Origin: Petrosia ficiformis
Lineage: Eukaryota > Porifera > Demospongiae > Haplosclerida > Petrosiidae
Assembly (NCBI GenBank): GCA_947044365.1
Contig: OX345636.1
Location: 12,605,309-12,669,308, forward strand
DNA length: 64,000 nucleotides
Direction of reading: 5' to 3'
Part shown: positions 36,001-47,398 of the stretch, in pieces
How positions within the stretch are numbered: position 1 is the stretch's first letter
How the letters are laid out: each line of letters begins with the position of its first letter
Notes under the pieces: generated by a model
The model's input: the letters and a program-made list of their open reading frames with translations, nothing else
What the model was told of the DNA's origin: nothing
Databases searched by the model: none
Program-made: the position numbers and the translations under genes

Positions 36001-36016
36001 GAAATTAGAAAGAGAG
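33007..36016. other. T4 downstream region, non-coding, repeat-rich
   Basis: No gene is recognised. 33265-33485 is the first copy of a 3' block (repeated GAGAGGTGGTTAAT motifs, ending GACCAGTGTGGGCAGA) that also follows T5, T6 and T9. 34015-34133 is an imperfect foldback with ends ACAGATACTGG and CCGGTATCTGT. 34778-34935 starts the GATTACATTGAAACAC block repeated upstream of T5, T6 and T7. 35220-35310 is an ATGT microsatellite. Confidence 0.6.
35387..35865. mobile_element. Non-autonomous TTAA element (piggyBac-type target)
   Basis: A 471-bp body (35391-35861) is flanked by TTAA on both sides. Its ends are inverted repeats of about 45 bp sharing GTGGGCGGATGC and ATCAGTTTC. Paralogous sites near 37340 and 41786 lack the insertion: there GAAGACAATT is followed directly by the TTTAAAAATAATGTC sequence. 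A minus-strand ORF of 95 aa inside has no recognised domain. TTAA duplication is the mark of piggyBac-type transposition. Confidence 0.8.
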
Positions 36017-36118
36017 ACAGCTGAACAATCTTTTTCTACAGCTCTGAAGGAGCTTGATGAGCAACTAACATGTAGTTTATGTCTGGAGCAGTATACTAAC
36101 CCCAAAACACTACTGTAA
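36017..36118 (+). pseudogene. RING-exon relic (start codon lost)
   Basis: The sequence reads AEQSFSTALKELDEQLTCSLC then EQYTNPKTLL and a stop, matching exon 1 of T5. The ATG is changed to ACA (36017-36019) and the copy ends after TNPKTLL at TAA. An acceptor-like TTTTAG|AAA stands before it, as in T5-T7. No exon 2 follows. Confidence 0.85.
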
Positions 36119-36216
36119 AAGCATACATATATATCGCTTCCAAACCGATAAGTGATTGCATTTTTCCAGTGCCACAAAATGCCCTCCCGCTTTCCAAAGT
36201 CTGGAGCAGCCACTGC

Positions 36217-36592
36217 TGCAAAAATGGAATTATTAAAACAAATGTATGTTAGCACAGTTGCAAGGATACAAATTGTAATTTTATTGGTCATACAGGTTGT
36301 TAACACTGGATGATAACATGCTTGTACACATTATATCATGTCTTATATCCCATGTTCGATACACAAACAATGTTTAGAAATCTACAATGATTTAATTAAA
36401 ATGTTTATTCTGCTTCTTTGTGTATACATCTATTATACAGTATAAGGATATGAAATTACGGATTATTGGATTATAATTAGTACATGTACATGTATATCAC
36501 CATACAGATACGTAACAACCTACACAACCAATTAAATTACTAAATGTACTAGCCAATAAATTAATTAGTTACTTAACAATTTTATTTTTGCA
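36217..36592. mobile_element. Foldback element, TGCAAAAAT family
   Basis: Ends TGCAAAAAT and ATTTTTGCA, with inverted arms of roughly 100 bp (left TTAGCACAGTTGCAAGGA). Closely related to 40679-41035 and 45312-45668, which occupy the same place relative to T6 and T7. No ORF. Confidence 0.65.
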
Positions 36593-37484
36593 GGGTACAC
36601 ATTAGGATTACATTGAAACACTTAATACTCCACTACTTTATACAGTAACTCAACTACTTAAATATCTGCATAGAATGTGCAATTTTGTTGGTGTCTTACA
36701 CAAAATGGCAGAATAGAAGGTATTTGAAATTCAGCAGGGACTACAAATTATTTACTAAGTGTCCAGGTAATGTTAAAAAGCTGGTACTCTTTTTAGAGTG
36801 GACGTGGTCTCACTGGCATCTTTCACAGTTAGATACAATTCTGCTTTTTTAGCTTTATAATTATTATGGATTGTACTTATTAACTTGAGAAAGGATTATC
36901 AATCATAAGATGTGTATATACATGTGTGTGGAATAGTCATTTGACACATCATGATATACATCATAGGACACAATACAGGCAATACTAGTCTGATTTGGGA
37001 ACACAATCAAAATCTGTGTGCCGATCCTGTAAAACACCCCTTCCTTAGAAATCAAGTCTATGAAACCCTGCTATACATGTACATGTACATTTTCTAAGCC
37101 ACTGTGGCTGCTTGTTTGTCGTGTTTGTTTGTTAATTATGTTTTACATCATTTGCTGGGATACTAGACACATGTAAATGCTACGTGATATAAACATGCAT
37201 GTCTTTGCAAAGCAAACATTATGTATTAATGTATGTATGTATGTAACCATGTATGTAAGTATGTATGTAAGTATGTATGTACGATCTCAATCATAGTAAA
37301 TATACCAAGACAACACTAATCTGATTAGGGAAGACAATTCAATAGTTTAAAAATAATGTCACGGGTAGCCTCAAATATATACTTGCTATCACGATTTTTA
37401 TAATTAAATTTTATACACTAATAATAGATTTTTAGTTACCATAATAGAAAATAATCAAACTAGTTTTAGAAATGAGAACAAGAG

Positions 37485-39837
37485 ATGGCTGAACAATCTT
37501 CTTCCAGTGCTCTGGAAGAACTTGATGTGCAACTAACATGTAGTGTCTGTTTGGAGCAGTATACTAACCCCAAAACTCTACAATGTCATCATTCCTTTTG
37601 TCTACAATGTATTGAAAAACTACCACAAGAACCACAGGTAACAGACTAATCATCAACATGATGTTTATAACCAAATAGTTATAAATATATAGAATGTGAA
37701 TACTCACAATAGCAAACTGGATTAGCTATTCTGCAAGAGAGCATGTATATAATGTGTGTATCAGGAAAGTAATTCTGCTGGTATAAGTTCCTTATTAACT
37801 AATCACTGTTATGCCTGGGTGATAATTATAGTAGGAAAACTTACTGCTATACATTCCTCATGAAAGCATGTGCAGATATACACACATACACTTTCACATT
37901 ACTCAGCAAACAATATTTGATATTTTCAATTAATATGTTTTCCATTTTACCAACAGGGAAGCATGTATTTCATAAGTTGTCCTTCGTGCCGTAAACCCAC
38001 ACAACTACCTGACAAAGGAGCCACTGAACTCACTACAGCTTTCCTCATTAACAATCTTTTACAAATACAGGACAAACTAAAGAATGAGCCATGTGAACTC
38101 AATATAGAATGTGATATTCATCATGACCCTCTTAGGGTATATTGTGAGACATGTGAGCAGCTCATTTGTAGAGATTGTACAGTTACTAAACAGCATCGTA
38201 ATCACGATTACAATCTTATTACCGAGTCCTACACCAAACATCATCAACAGATAGAGGCTAACTTAACAACCGTGAAAGAGAAAGTAGCTGACATTAATAC
38301 AGCACTGACTAACCTTACCACTCGAGAGGTGGAGGTCACCAAGCAGGGTGAAGATGTCAAGAAAGAGATCGACACACAAGCTCAATTAATCATAGACTTA
38401 GTTCAACAGTCAGAGAGACAGTTAGTTCACCAGGTAGACACTGAAGTACAACAGAAGATTCAATTGCTTACAGAACAGAGAGAAATGGCAGAAACAGTCT
38501 TGAACCAGCTGAAGGGTTGTGAGGAGTTTGTAGAACAGACTCTGAAGGTAGAGAGCCAACAACAAATATTGATGGAGAAACAGAGTATGTTACAAATAAT
38601 GACAACAGTCAATCAAGATGTCAACCCTTTCGTATTTCAACCAATAGAGGAAACAGACATACAATTTGTTAGGAATCAGAAATTAGCTGGTAATTTTGAG
38701 GGTATTGGTGAGTTAAAGTCTAAAACATTTGGTAAATCAGTTCTTGTCAAGAATGCTTGTTATGCTGGTACGAAATCAACCATGACTCTCAACCTCCAAA
38801 CTCAAAATGGAACTCCCTTTTCAATACCTGTTTGCCTCATATCATGTCAACTCTCTACTGCTGATGACAGTCCAGTCAAAAAATGTGACATCAATGAGAT
38901 TCAATCAGGAAAGTATGAAATTAGCTTCACTTCTCATGCCGGAGGGAAACATCTATTGACAGTATGCTTAGGAGGTGTAAATATCCCTGGTAGTCCTTTT
39001 ACTAATCGCATTATTCCTTTACCTGAGATGAGAGGTATACCAGTCAATATCATATCAAGACGTAATAGACCATGGGGTGTTGCGGTCACTAAGAACGAAG
39101 AGATTGTAGTAGCTGAGCGAGATTCTCATTGTATCACAATACTAAACGAGGAGGGAAGGAAAGTGAGGTCACTTGGAACAAAGGAGGGGGAATTCACTAA
39201 TCCTTGTGGAGTAGCCATTTCTCAGGATGGACACATTCTAGTAACTGACAATCATCGCTTACAGAAACTAACAAATGAAGGTGTTTGCTTGAGGTCAGTT
39301 GGAAGTATAGGCAATGGCGCTCTTCAGTTTTGCCATCCTAATGGTATTACAGTTCATCCTACCACAGCACAAATATTCATTGCTGATACAGATAATCATC
39401 GTATTCAAGTTCTCAATAATGACCTCACATATTCCCATAGTTTTGGTAAACTAGGTTCGGCACGAAAACAATTCAAATATCCATATGATGTTGCATTCGA
39501 CAATGAAGAATATTTGTATGTTGTAGATCATCATAATCACTGTATCAAGAAATTCACGCCAAAAGGACAATATATCTCACAGTTTGGTTCACATGGGTCT
39601 AATCCTGGTCAACTCATAGATCCTACTTCCATTAACATAGATAACAATCTAGTGTATATCAGTGAGTTTGGTAACAATCGCGTGTCCATATTTGATATTA
39701 ATGGATGTTTTATACATTACTTTGGCAAGAAAGGGAGTGGAGAGGGAGAGTTTAATGGACCATTTGGTATAACAATAGATTCATTAGGTAACTTATATGT
39801 TAGTGACACATGCAATAACAGACTAGTTGTTTTGTAG
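37485..39837 (+). CDS. T5: TRIM-NHL protein, RING and B-box intact
   Basis: Exon 1 is 37485-37637 (51 aa) and exon 2 is 37957-39837; phase 0, protein 677 aa. RING ligands are C19, C22, C34, H36, C39, C42, C59, C62. The B-box is C103, H106, C114, C117, C122, C125, H131, H134, all present. A coiled coil spans about 140-255, the filamin-type Ig domain about 285-395 (ends IPGSPF), and six NHL repeats about 405-677, each with the G/D-V/I-hydrophobic and D-x-x-N-H-R pattern of a beta-propeller blade. This is the reference copy of the array. The upstream region is paralogous to that of T6, with TTTTAG|AAATGAGAAC before the ATG. The 3' flank is nearly identical to that of T9. Probable E3 ligase with an RNA- or protein-binding propeller, as in the TRIM2/3/71 group; substrate not predictable. 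Confidence 0.93.
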
Positions 39838-40266
39838 AGCAATACAAGTTATATCTTAAACATGTAGTTCTCTTCTACTCTATGTATAATAATGTTGTGA
39901 TGAATTATTATTATTAGTATTATTGCATTTGTGTACAAACTCACGTAAACTATTTATTAATTCCCAATTTTAATACTGCTGTACATTAAAGCTATTCATA
40001 GTGTCCAGGATATTGAGAGTGGTGGCAGAGTGGTGGCTGGATTCTACACTGCATTTAGTGTTGTCTATCCAGTTATATTTCATTCTGTCTCAGTAGCCTA
40101 CATAGGTATTATCTGAGAGGTGGCTAATTCATCTGAGTGGTGGTTATTCCCAACCAGTGCTGACCAGTGTGGGCAGAGCACTGCATGTATTTAGTTTATA
40201 ATACATGTAAATTCATAATAATTATTAATAGCACTCGGACTAAATTGCTATACAATTAGTAGCTAT

Positions 40267-40572
40267 TAGTGATGAGCGACTCGATACCAAAGTACTCAAC
40301 ACTTTGATAGCTACGTCTGAAATATGTGGTATCCAGTGATGTCCAAATATCTTTACCGATACTTGTACCAATCATCATACCTCTATTTTAATCAGACATA
40401 CACAATTAACAGATAAAGTTTTATAACGCTTACATATTTGGAATTGAATTTGAATAAAGGGAGTGGAGAGAACTTGTATTATGAACGTATTGGTATCACC
40501 ATCGATACTGATTCCCAAACTACTTGGTATTGTATCGAAATGAAAATTACTGGTATCACCTACCATTGCTAG
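40267..40572. mobile_element. MITE with TAGTGATGAGCGA ends
   Basis: The left end is TAGTGATGAGCGACTCGATA and the right end GGTATCACCTACCATTGCTA, imperfect inverted repeats of hAT-like appearance. Paralogous copies lie at 44894-45205 and from 63770 to the window end. No ORF. Confidence 0.5.
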
Positions 40573-40678
40573 CTATACTATAATTGTTGTGGGTATGGTC
40601 ACCTAATGACATACTGGATAAGCATGTGTGTATGTAATAACATAATTAAGTTTGATTATAATTATACTTTATTTACAC

Positions 40679-41035
40679 TGCAAAAATGAAAATAACAAAT
40701 GTGTGTTAGCACAGTTGCAAGGATAATTTAATTGGTCATACAGGTTGTTAACACTGGATAATAACATGCTTGTACACATTATATCATGTCTTATATCCCA
40801 TGTTCGATACACAAACAATGCTTAGAAATCTACAATGATTTAATTAAAATGTTTATTCTGCTTCTTTGTGTATACATCTATTATACAAGATAAGGATATG
40901 AAATTACAATTATTGGATTATAATTAGTACATGTACATGTATATCACCATACACATAACAACCTACACAACCAATTAAATTACTAAATGTACTAGCCAAT
41001 AAATTAATTAGTTACTTAACAATTTTATTTTTGCA
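40679..41035. mobile_element. Foldback element, TGCAAAAAT family
   Basis: Same ends and internal order as 36217-36592; TACAC stands outside both ends, possibly the target duplication. Confidence 0.6.
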
Positions 41036-41934
41036 GGGTACACATTAGGATTACATTGAAACACTTAATACTCCACTACTTTATACAGTAACCCAATTGC
41101 TGTATAGAATGTGCAATTACTTTTGATTTTGTTGGTGTCTTACACAAAATGGCAGAATAGAAGGTATTTGAAATTCAGCAGGGACTACAAATTATTTACT
41201 AAGTGTCCAGGTAATGTTAAAAAGCTGGTACTCTTTTTAGAGTGGACGTGGTCTCACTGGCATCTTTCACAGTTAGATACAATTCTGCTTTTTTAGCTTT
41301 ATAATTATTATGGATTGTACTTATTAACTTGAGAAAGGATTATCAATCATAAGATGTGTATATACATGTGTGTAGAATAGTCATTTGACACATCATGATA
41401 TACATCATAGGACACAATACAGGCAATACTAGTCTGATTTGGGAACACAATCAAAATTTGTGTGCCGATCCTGTAAGACACCCCTTCCGTAGAAATCAAG
41501 CCTATATATGAAACCCTGATATACATGTACATGTACATTTTCTAAGCCACTGTGGCTGCTTGTTTGTCGTGTTTATTTGTTAATTATGTTTTACGCCATT
41601 TGCTGGCCTACTAAGGCACATGTAAATGCTAAGTGATATAAACATGTATGTCTTTGTAAAGCAAACATTATGTATTAATGTATGTATGTATGTAACCATG
41701 TATGTAAGTATGTACGTATGTATGATGTCAATCATAGTAAATATACTAATTAAGATAAGACAACACTAATCTGATTAGGGAAGACAATTTAATACTTTAA
41801 AAATAATGTCACGGGTAGCCTCAAATATATACTTGCTATCACAATTTTTATAATTAAATTTTATACACTAATAATAGATTTTTAGTTACCATACTAGAAA
41901 ATAATCAAACTAATTTCAGAAATGAGAACAAGAG

Positions 41935-44470
41935 ATGGCTGAACAATCTTCTTCCAGTGCTCTGGAAGAACTTGATGTGCAACTAACATGTAGTGTATGT
42001 TTGGAGCAGTATACTAACCCCAAAACTCTACAATGTCATCATTCCTTTTGTCTACAATGTATTGAAAAACTACCACAAGAACCACAGGTAACAGACTAAT
42101 TATCAACATGATGTTATAACCCAATAGTTATAAATATATTGAATGTGAATACTCACAATAGCAAACTGGATTAGCTACTCTGCAAGAGAGCATGTATATA
42201 ATGTGTGTATCAGGAAAGTAATTCTGCTGGTACGTATAAGTTCCTTATTAACTAATCACTGTTATGCCTGGGTGATAATTATAGTAGGAAAACTTACTGC
42301 TATACATTCCTCATGAAAGCTAGGTATTCTAGTATGCTATTAATGAATGTCAAGAGTGTACATATCAGAATACCTTGATCTATGTATGGTAGAATAACTA
42401 TGTGTTAGTCTATGCATGGCAGAATAACTATGTGTTAGTCTATGCATGGCAGAATACCTATGTGTTAATCTATGCATGGTAGTGTTACTCTACACATAGC
42501 ATGTGCAGATATACACACTAACACTTTCACATTACTCAGCAAACAATATTTGATATTTTCAATTAATATGTTTTCCATTTTACCAACAGGGAAGCATGTA
42601 TTTCATAAGTTGTCCTTCGTGCCGTAAACCCACACAACTACCTGACAAAGGAGCCACTGAACTCACTACAGCTTTCCTCATTAACAATCTTTTACAAATA
42701 CAGGACAAACTAAAGAATGAGCCATGTGAACTCAAAATAGAGTGTGATATTCATCATGACCCTCTTAAGGTATATTGTGAGACATGTGAGCAGCTCATTT
42801 GTAGAGATTTTACAGTTACTAAACAGCATCGTAATCACGATTACAACCTTATTACCGAGTCCTACCCCAAACATCATCAACAGATAGAGGCTAACTTAAC
42901 AACCGTGAAAGAGAAAGTAGCTGACATTAATACAGCACTGACTAACCTTACCACTCGAGAGGTGGAGGTCACCAAGCAGGGTGAAGATGTCAAGAAAGAG
43001 ATCGACACACAAGCTCAATTAATCATAGACTTAGTTCAACAGTCAGAGAGACAGTTAGTTCACCAGGTAGACACTGAAGTACAACAGAAGATTCAATTGC
43101 TTACAGAACAGAGAGAAATGGCAGAAACAGTCTTGAACCAGCTGAAGGGTTGTGAGGAGTTTGTAGAACAGACTCTGAAGGTAGAGAGCCAACAACAAAT
43201 ATTGATAGAGAAACAGAGTATGTTACAAATAATGACAACAGTCAATCAAGATATCAACTCTCTCGTATTTCAACCAATAGAGGAAACGAACATACAATTT
43301 GTTAGAAATCAGAAATTAGCTGGTAATTTTGAGGGTATTAGTGAGTTAAAATCTAAAACATTTGGTAAATCAGTTCTTGTCAAGAATGCTTGTTATGCTG
43401 GTACGAAATCAACCATGACTCTCAACCTCCAAACTCAAAATGGAACTCCCTTCTCAATACCTGTTTCCCTCATATCATGTCAATTCTCTTCTACTGATGA
43501 CAGTCAAGTTACAGCATGTGACATCAACGAGATTCAATCAGGAAAGTATGACATTAGCTTCATTCCGCATACCGAAGGGAAACATCTATTGAGAGTACGC
43601 TTAGGAGGTGTAAATATCCCCGGTAGTCCTTTTACTAATCGCATTATTCCTTTACCTGAGAAGAGAGGTATACCAGTCAATATTATACCAAGACTTAATA
43701 GACCATGGGGTGTTGTGGTCACTAAGAACGAAGAGATTGTAGTAGCTGAGCGAGATTCTCATTGTATCACAATACTAAACAAGGAGGGAAGGAAAGTTAG
43801 GTCACTTGGAACAAAGGAGGGTGAATTTACTAATCCTCGTGGAGTAGCCATTTCTCATGATGAACATATTTTAGTAACTGATGATCATCGCTTACAGAAA
43901 CTAACAATTGAAGGTGATTGCTTGAAGTCAGTTGGAAATATAGGCAAAGACCCTCTTCAGTTTTGCCATCCTAAAGGTATTGCAGTTCATCCTATCACAG
44001 CACAAATATTCATTGCTGATACAGATAATCATCGTATTCAAGTTCTCAATAATGACCTCACATATTCCCATAGTTTTGGTAAACTAGGTTCGGCACGAAA
44101 ACAATTCAAATATCCATATGATGTTGCATTCGACAATGAAGAATATTTGTATGTTGTAGATCATCATAATCACTGTATCAAGAAATTCACGCCAAAAGGA
44201 CAATATATCTCACAGTTTGGTTCACATGGGTCTAATCCTGGTCAACTCATAGATCCTACTTCCATTAACATAGATAACAATCTAGTGTATATCAGTGAGT
44301 TTGGTAACAATCGTGTGTCCATATTTGATATTCACGGATGTTTTATACATTACTTTGGCAAGAAAGGGAGTGGAGAGGGAGAGTTTAATGGACCATTTGG
44401 TATAACAATAGATTCATTAGGTAACTTATATGTTAGTGACACATGCAATAACAGATTAGTTGTTTTGTAG
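41935..44470 (+). CDS. T6: TRIM-NHL protein, RING intact, B-box Cys to Phe
   Basis: Exon 1 is 41935-42087 (51 aa, same protein sequence as T5) and exon 2 is 42590-44470; phase 0, protein 677 aa. The RING is complete. In the B-box the last Cys is Phe (ICRDFTVTKQHRNH), removing one zinc ligand from an otherwise T5-like box. Coiled coil and most of the filamin domain match T5 nearly residue for residue. NHL repeats 2 and 3 (RGVAISHDEHILVTDDHR and the following SVGNIGKDPLQFCHPKG) instead match T2, and the rest of the NHL domain returns to T5/T9. That mosaic suggests a gene-conversion tract. The intron is 502 nt against 319 in T5, because of an insertion with a 30-bp repeat. Confidence 0.92.
42381..42480 (+). 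repeat. 30-bp tandem repeat in the T6 intron
   Basis: Three full units and part of a fourth start at 42381, 42411, 42441 and 42471 with TATGYATGG. The insertion, about 180 bp in all, sits between GAAAGC and ATGTGCAG, which are adjacent in the T5 intron. Confidence 0.85.
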
Positions 44471-44893
44471 ATCAATGCAAGTTATATTTTAAACATGTAG
44501 TTCTCTTCTACTCTATGTATAATAATGTTGTGATGAATTATTATTATTAGTATTATTGCATTTGTGTACAAACTCACGTAAACTATTTATTAATTCCCAA
44601 TTTTAATACTTCTGTACATTAAAGCTATTTATAGTGTCCTGGATATTTAGTGGTGGCTGGATTCTACACTGCATTTAGTGTTGTCTATCTAGTTATATTT
44701 CATTCTGTCTCAGTAGCCTATATACACAGTATGTATTATCTGAGTGGTGGTTAATTCATCTGAGTGGTGGTTATTCCCAACCAGTGCTGACCAGTGTGGG
44801 TAGAGCACTGCATGTATTTAGTTTATAATACATGTAAATTCATAATAATTATTAATAGCACTCAAACTAAATTGCTATACAATTAGTAGCTAT

Positions 44894-45205
44894 TAGTGAT
44901 GAGCGACTTGATACCAAAGTACTCAATACTTTAATACCTACGTCTGAAATGTGTGGTATCCAGTGATGTCCCAATATCTTTAACGATACTGGTGCCAATC
45001 ACCATACCTCTATTTTAATCAGACACACACAATTAACAGATAAAGTTTTATAACGCTTACATATTTTGAATTGAATTTGAATAAAATTTGACGTTTATGT
45101 TAGAACTTGTATTATGCACGTATTGGTATCACCATCGATACTGATTCCCAAACTACTTGGTATTGTATCGAAATGAAAATTACTGGTATCACCTACCATT
45201 GCTAG
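44894..45205. mobile_element. MITE with TAGTGATGAGCGA ends, second copy
   Basis: Paralogous to 40267-40572 with small differences, in the same position after the gene. Confidence 0.5.
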
Positions 45206-45311
45206 CTATACTATAATTATTGTGGGTATGGTCACCTAATGACATACTGGATAAGCATGTGTGTATGTAATAACATAATTAAGTTTGATTATAATTATAC
45301 TTTATTTACAC

Positions 45312-45668
45312 TGCAAAAATGAAAATTACAAATGTGTGTTAGCACAGTTGCAAGGATAATTTAATTGGTCATACAGGTTGTTAACACTGGATAATAACAT
45401 GCTTGTACACATTATATCATGTCTTATATCCCATGTTCGATACACAAAAAATGCTTAGAAATCTACAATGATTTAATTAAAATGTTTATTCTGCTTCTTT
45501 GTGTATACATCTATTATACAAGATAAGGATATGAAATTACAATTATTGGATTATAATTAGTACATGTACATGTATATCACCATACACATAACAACCTACA
45601 CAACCAATTAAATTACTAAATGTACTAGCCAATAAATTAATTAGTTACTTAACAATTTTATTTTTGCA
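45312..45668. mobile_element. Foldback element, TGCAAAAAT family
   Basis: Nearly identical to 40679-41035, including TACAC on both sides. Confidence 0.6.
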
Positions 45669-46080
45669 GGGTACACATTAGGATTACATTGAAACACTTA
45701 ATACTCCACTACTTTATACAGTAACTCAACTACATGTACTTAAATATCTGCATAGAATGTGCAATTTTGTTGGTGTCTTACACAAAATGGCAGAATAGTA
45801 GGTATTTGAAATTTGAAATTCAGCAGGGAATACAAATTATTTACTATAAGTGTCTAGGTGTGGTTAGAAGGCCAGTACACTTTTTACAGTTTGTTTTTTA
45901 CAGGTTTTTATATGCTGTTTTTTGAACAGAATGGATGTGATCCAATGGCATCTTTCGCAGGTATATATTTTTCCTTTAATCATCTTTAATAATTATTATG
46001 GATTATACTTATAAACTTGAGAAAAGATTATCAATCATAAGATGTGTTTACATGCGTGTAGAATAGTCATTTGATACATC

Positions 46081-46570
46081 ATTTGGTAAATCATTTCTCC
46101 TCAAAGCAACTGCTGTCTTGGTAAGAAATCAACCATCACTCTGAACCTGCAGACTCACGATGGACCTCCACTCTCAGTTCCTCTCTCCCTCATCTCTTGT
46201 GAACTCTCTTCGTATGGTGATAGTCGACTCATAGCATGTGATACCACTGAAACACAGTTAGGAAACTATGGTATAAGATTTACTCTACATACCAGAGTGA
46301 AACATCATTTGATAGTACGATTGGGAGGTGTGGATGTCACTGGTAGTCCCTTTACTATGATGAGAGGTAAACCAGTGAATATTATATCAGGACTCTGTCA
46401 TCCAAGGGGTGTCTCAATATTTGATACTAATGGACGTTTTATACAATGTTTTGACAAGAGAGGTAGTGGAGAGGTAGAGTTTAATAATCCATGTGTTACA
46501 ACAATAGATTTGATAGGCAACTTGTACATTAGTGACACATACATATATGGACAGAATAGTTGTTTTGTAA
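46081..46570 (+). pseudogene. Truncated TRIM-NHL relic (T3-like filamin joined to last NHL)
   Basis: It begins inside the filamin domain (TTTGGTAAATCATTTCTCCT, with a small deletion that breaks the frame at once). It runs through GSPFTMMRGKPVNIISGLCHPRG, then jumps directly to VSIFDTNGRFIQCF near the end of the NHL domain. About four NHL repeats are deleted, and a small insertion near 46540 shifts the final codons. RING, B-box and coiled coil are absent. The 3' flank matches T3. T7 follows it, just as a T7-like relic follows T3. Confidence 0.85.
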
Positions 46571-46869
46571 TCAAAGTTTAAACATTATATTATGTATATA
46601 TACTCTTGTACTACAATACTACTACTATTAAACTTATTATACCACGGTGCACGGGAGATTGCCATGGTAACTTTTGATGTACCGAGGGGAGATATATGCC
46701 CATAACATGCCTGTGGACAGGGAGATTTAGTGTCTAGCCACTAAATGTATTTTTATAGTTTTTATAGTAAACACTAATTAGCATAGTACTATGGTTTCTA
46801 CTTGACAAGAGTGATGTCAAATGTGATTTACTTACATACGTAATTTTGTGTTACGATGGTATAAAATAC

Positions 46870-46992
46870 ATATAGCCCTGTTTGGAGGCAGTTATGGGCA
46901 TATAACACCCTTGAGATAATTTGTCTCAGGCTATGCCCTCGACCAGTTATCTCACGGGAAATGTCCATAACTGCCTCCAACCAGGGCTATAT
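46870..46992. repeat. Imperfect foldback element
   Basis: The left arm ATATAGCCCTGTTTGGAGGC and right arm GCCTCCAACCAGGGCTATAT are inverted repeats. Pairing continues with gaps for about 55 nt (AGTTATGG, TGAGATAA). It lies between the relic at 46081 and T7. No ORF. Confidence 0.75.
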
Positions 46993-47398
46993 CCTATACT
47001 TATTATACATTTACACATCTATTGTAATTGTTTAATTTGAGTAAATTAAATTAAATTGAATAATCATGAGATTATTAAATTAATAATAAAATTATTAACA
47101 ATAATTATACAGACCAATACAATGCATTTATTATTATTGTGGGAGTAGTCACTTACTGTATTATATGTTGGATAAGTATGTATTACAGTAAAGATCTACA
47201 TAAGTACCCACTCCCCTATTTTGATAATGCAATCAAAACAAACGCTATTCCATGCAAACATCATGGTTAGTGAATACAATAAACATTTAAGTACATGTAC
47301 TGTACATGTAATATCAGTTATTATAATATTATAAACTAATAATAGATTTTTACCATATTAGGAATTAACCATACTATTTTTAGAAAGGTGGAAAAGAA

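Larger units (their letters stand above)
39838..41934. other. T5-T6 intergenic region made of repeated blocks
   Basis: No gene. In order: the 3' block shared with T4, T6 and T9 (39995-40190), a TAGTGATGAGCGA MITE (40267-40572), a TGCAAAAAT foldback (40679-41035), the GATTACATTGAAACAC block (41045-41310), and ATGT repeats near 41680. The same order follows T6 before T7, so gene and flank were duplicated together. The short ORF 41111-41296 lies in the repeated block and its frame is not kept in the other copies. Confidence 0.7.
44471..46080. other. T6 downstream region made of repeated blocks
   Basis: No gene. It holds the 3' block (44630-44815), the TAGTGATGAGCGA MITE (44894-45205), the TGCAAAAAT foldback (45312-45668) and the GATTACATTGAAACAC block (45673-45910), in the same order as after T5. 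Confidence 0.7.

Noticed and set aside
41111..41296. 61-aa ORF ending LSQLDTILLF and relatives near 36720 and 45734
   Set aside because: Lies in a repeated non-coding block; the frame differs between copies.
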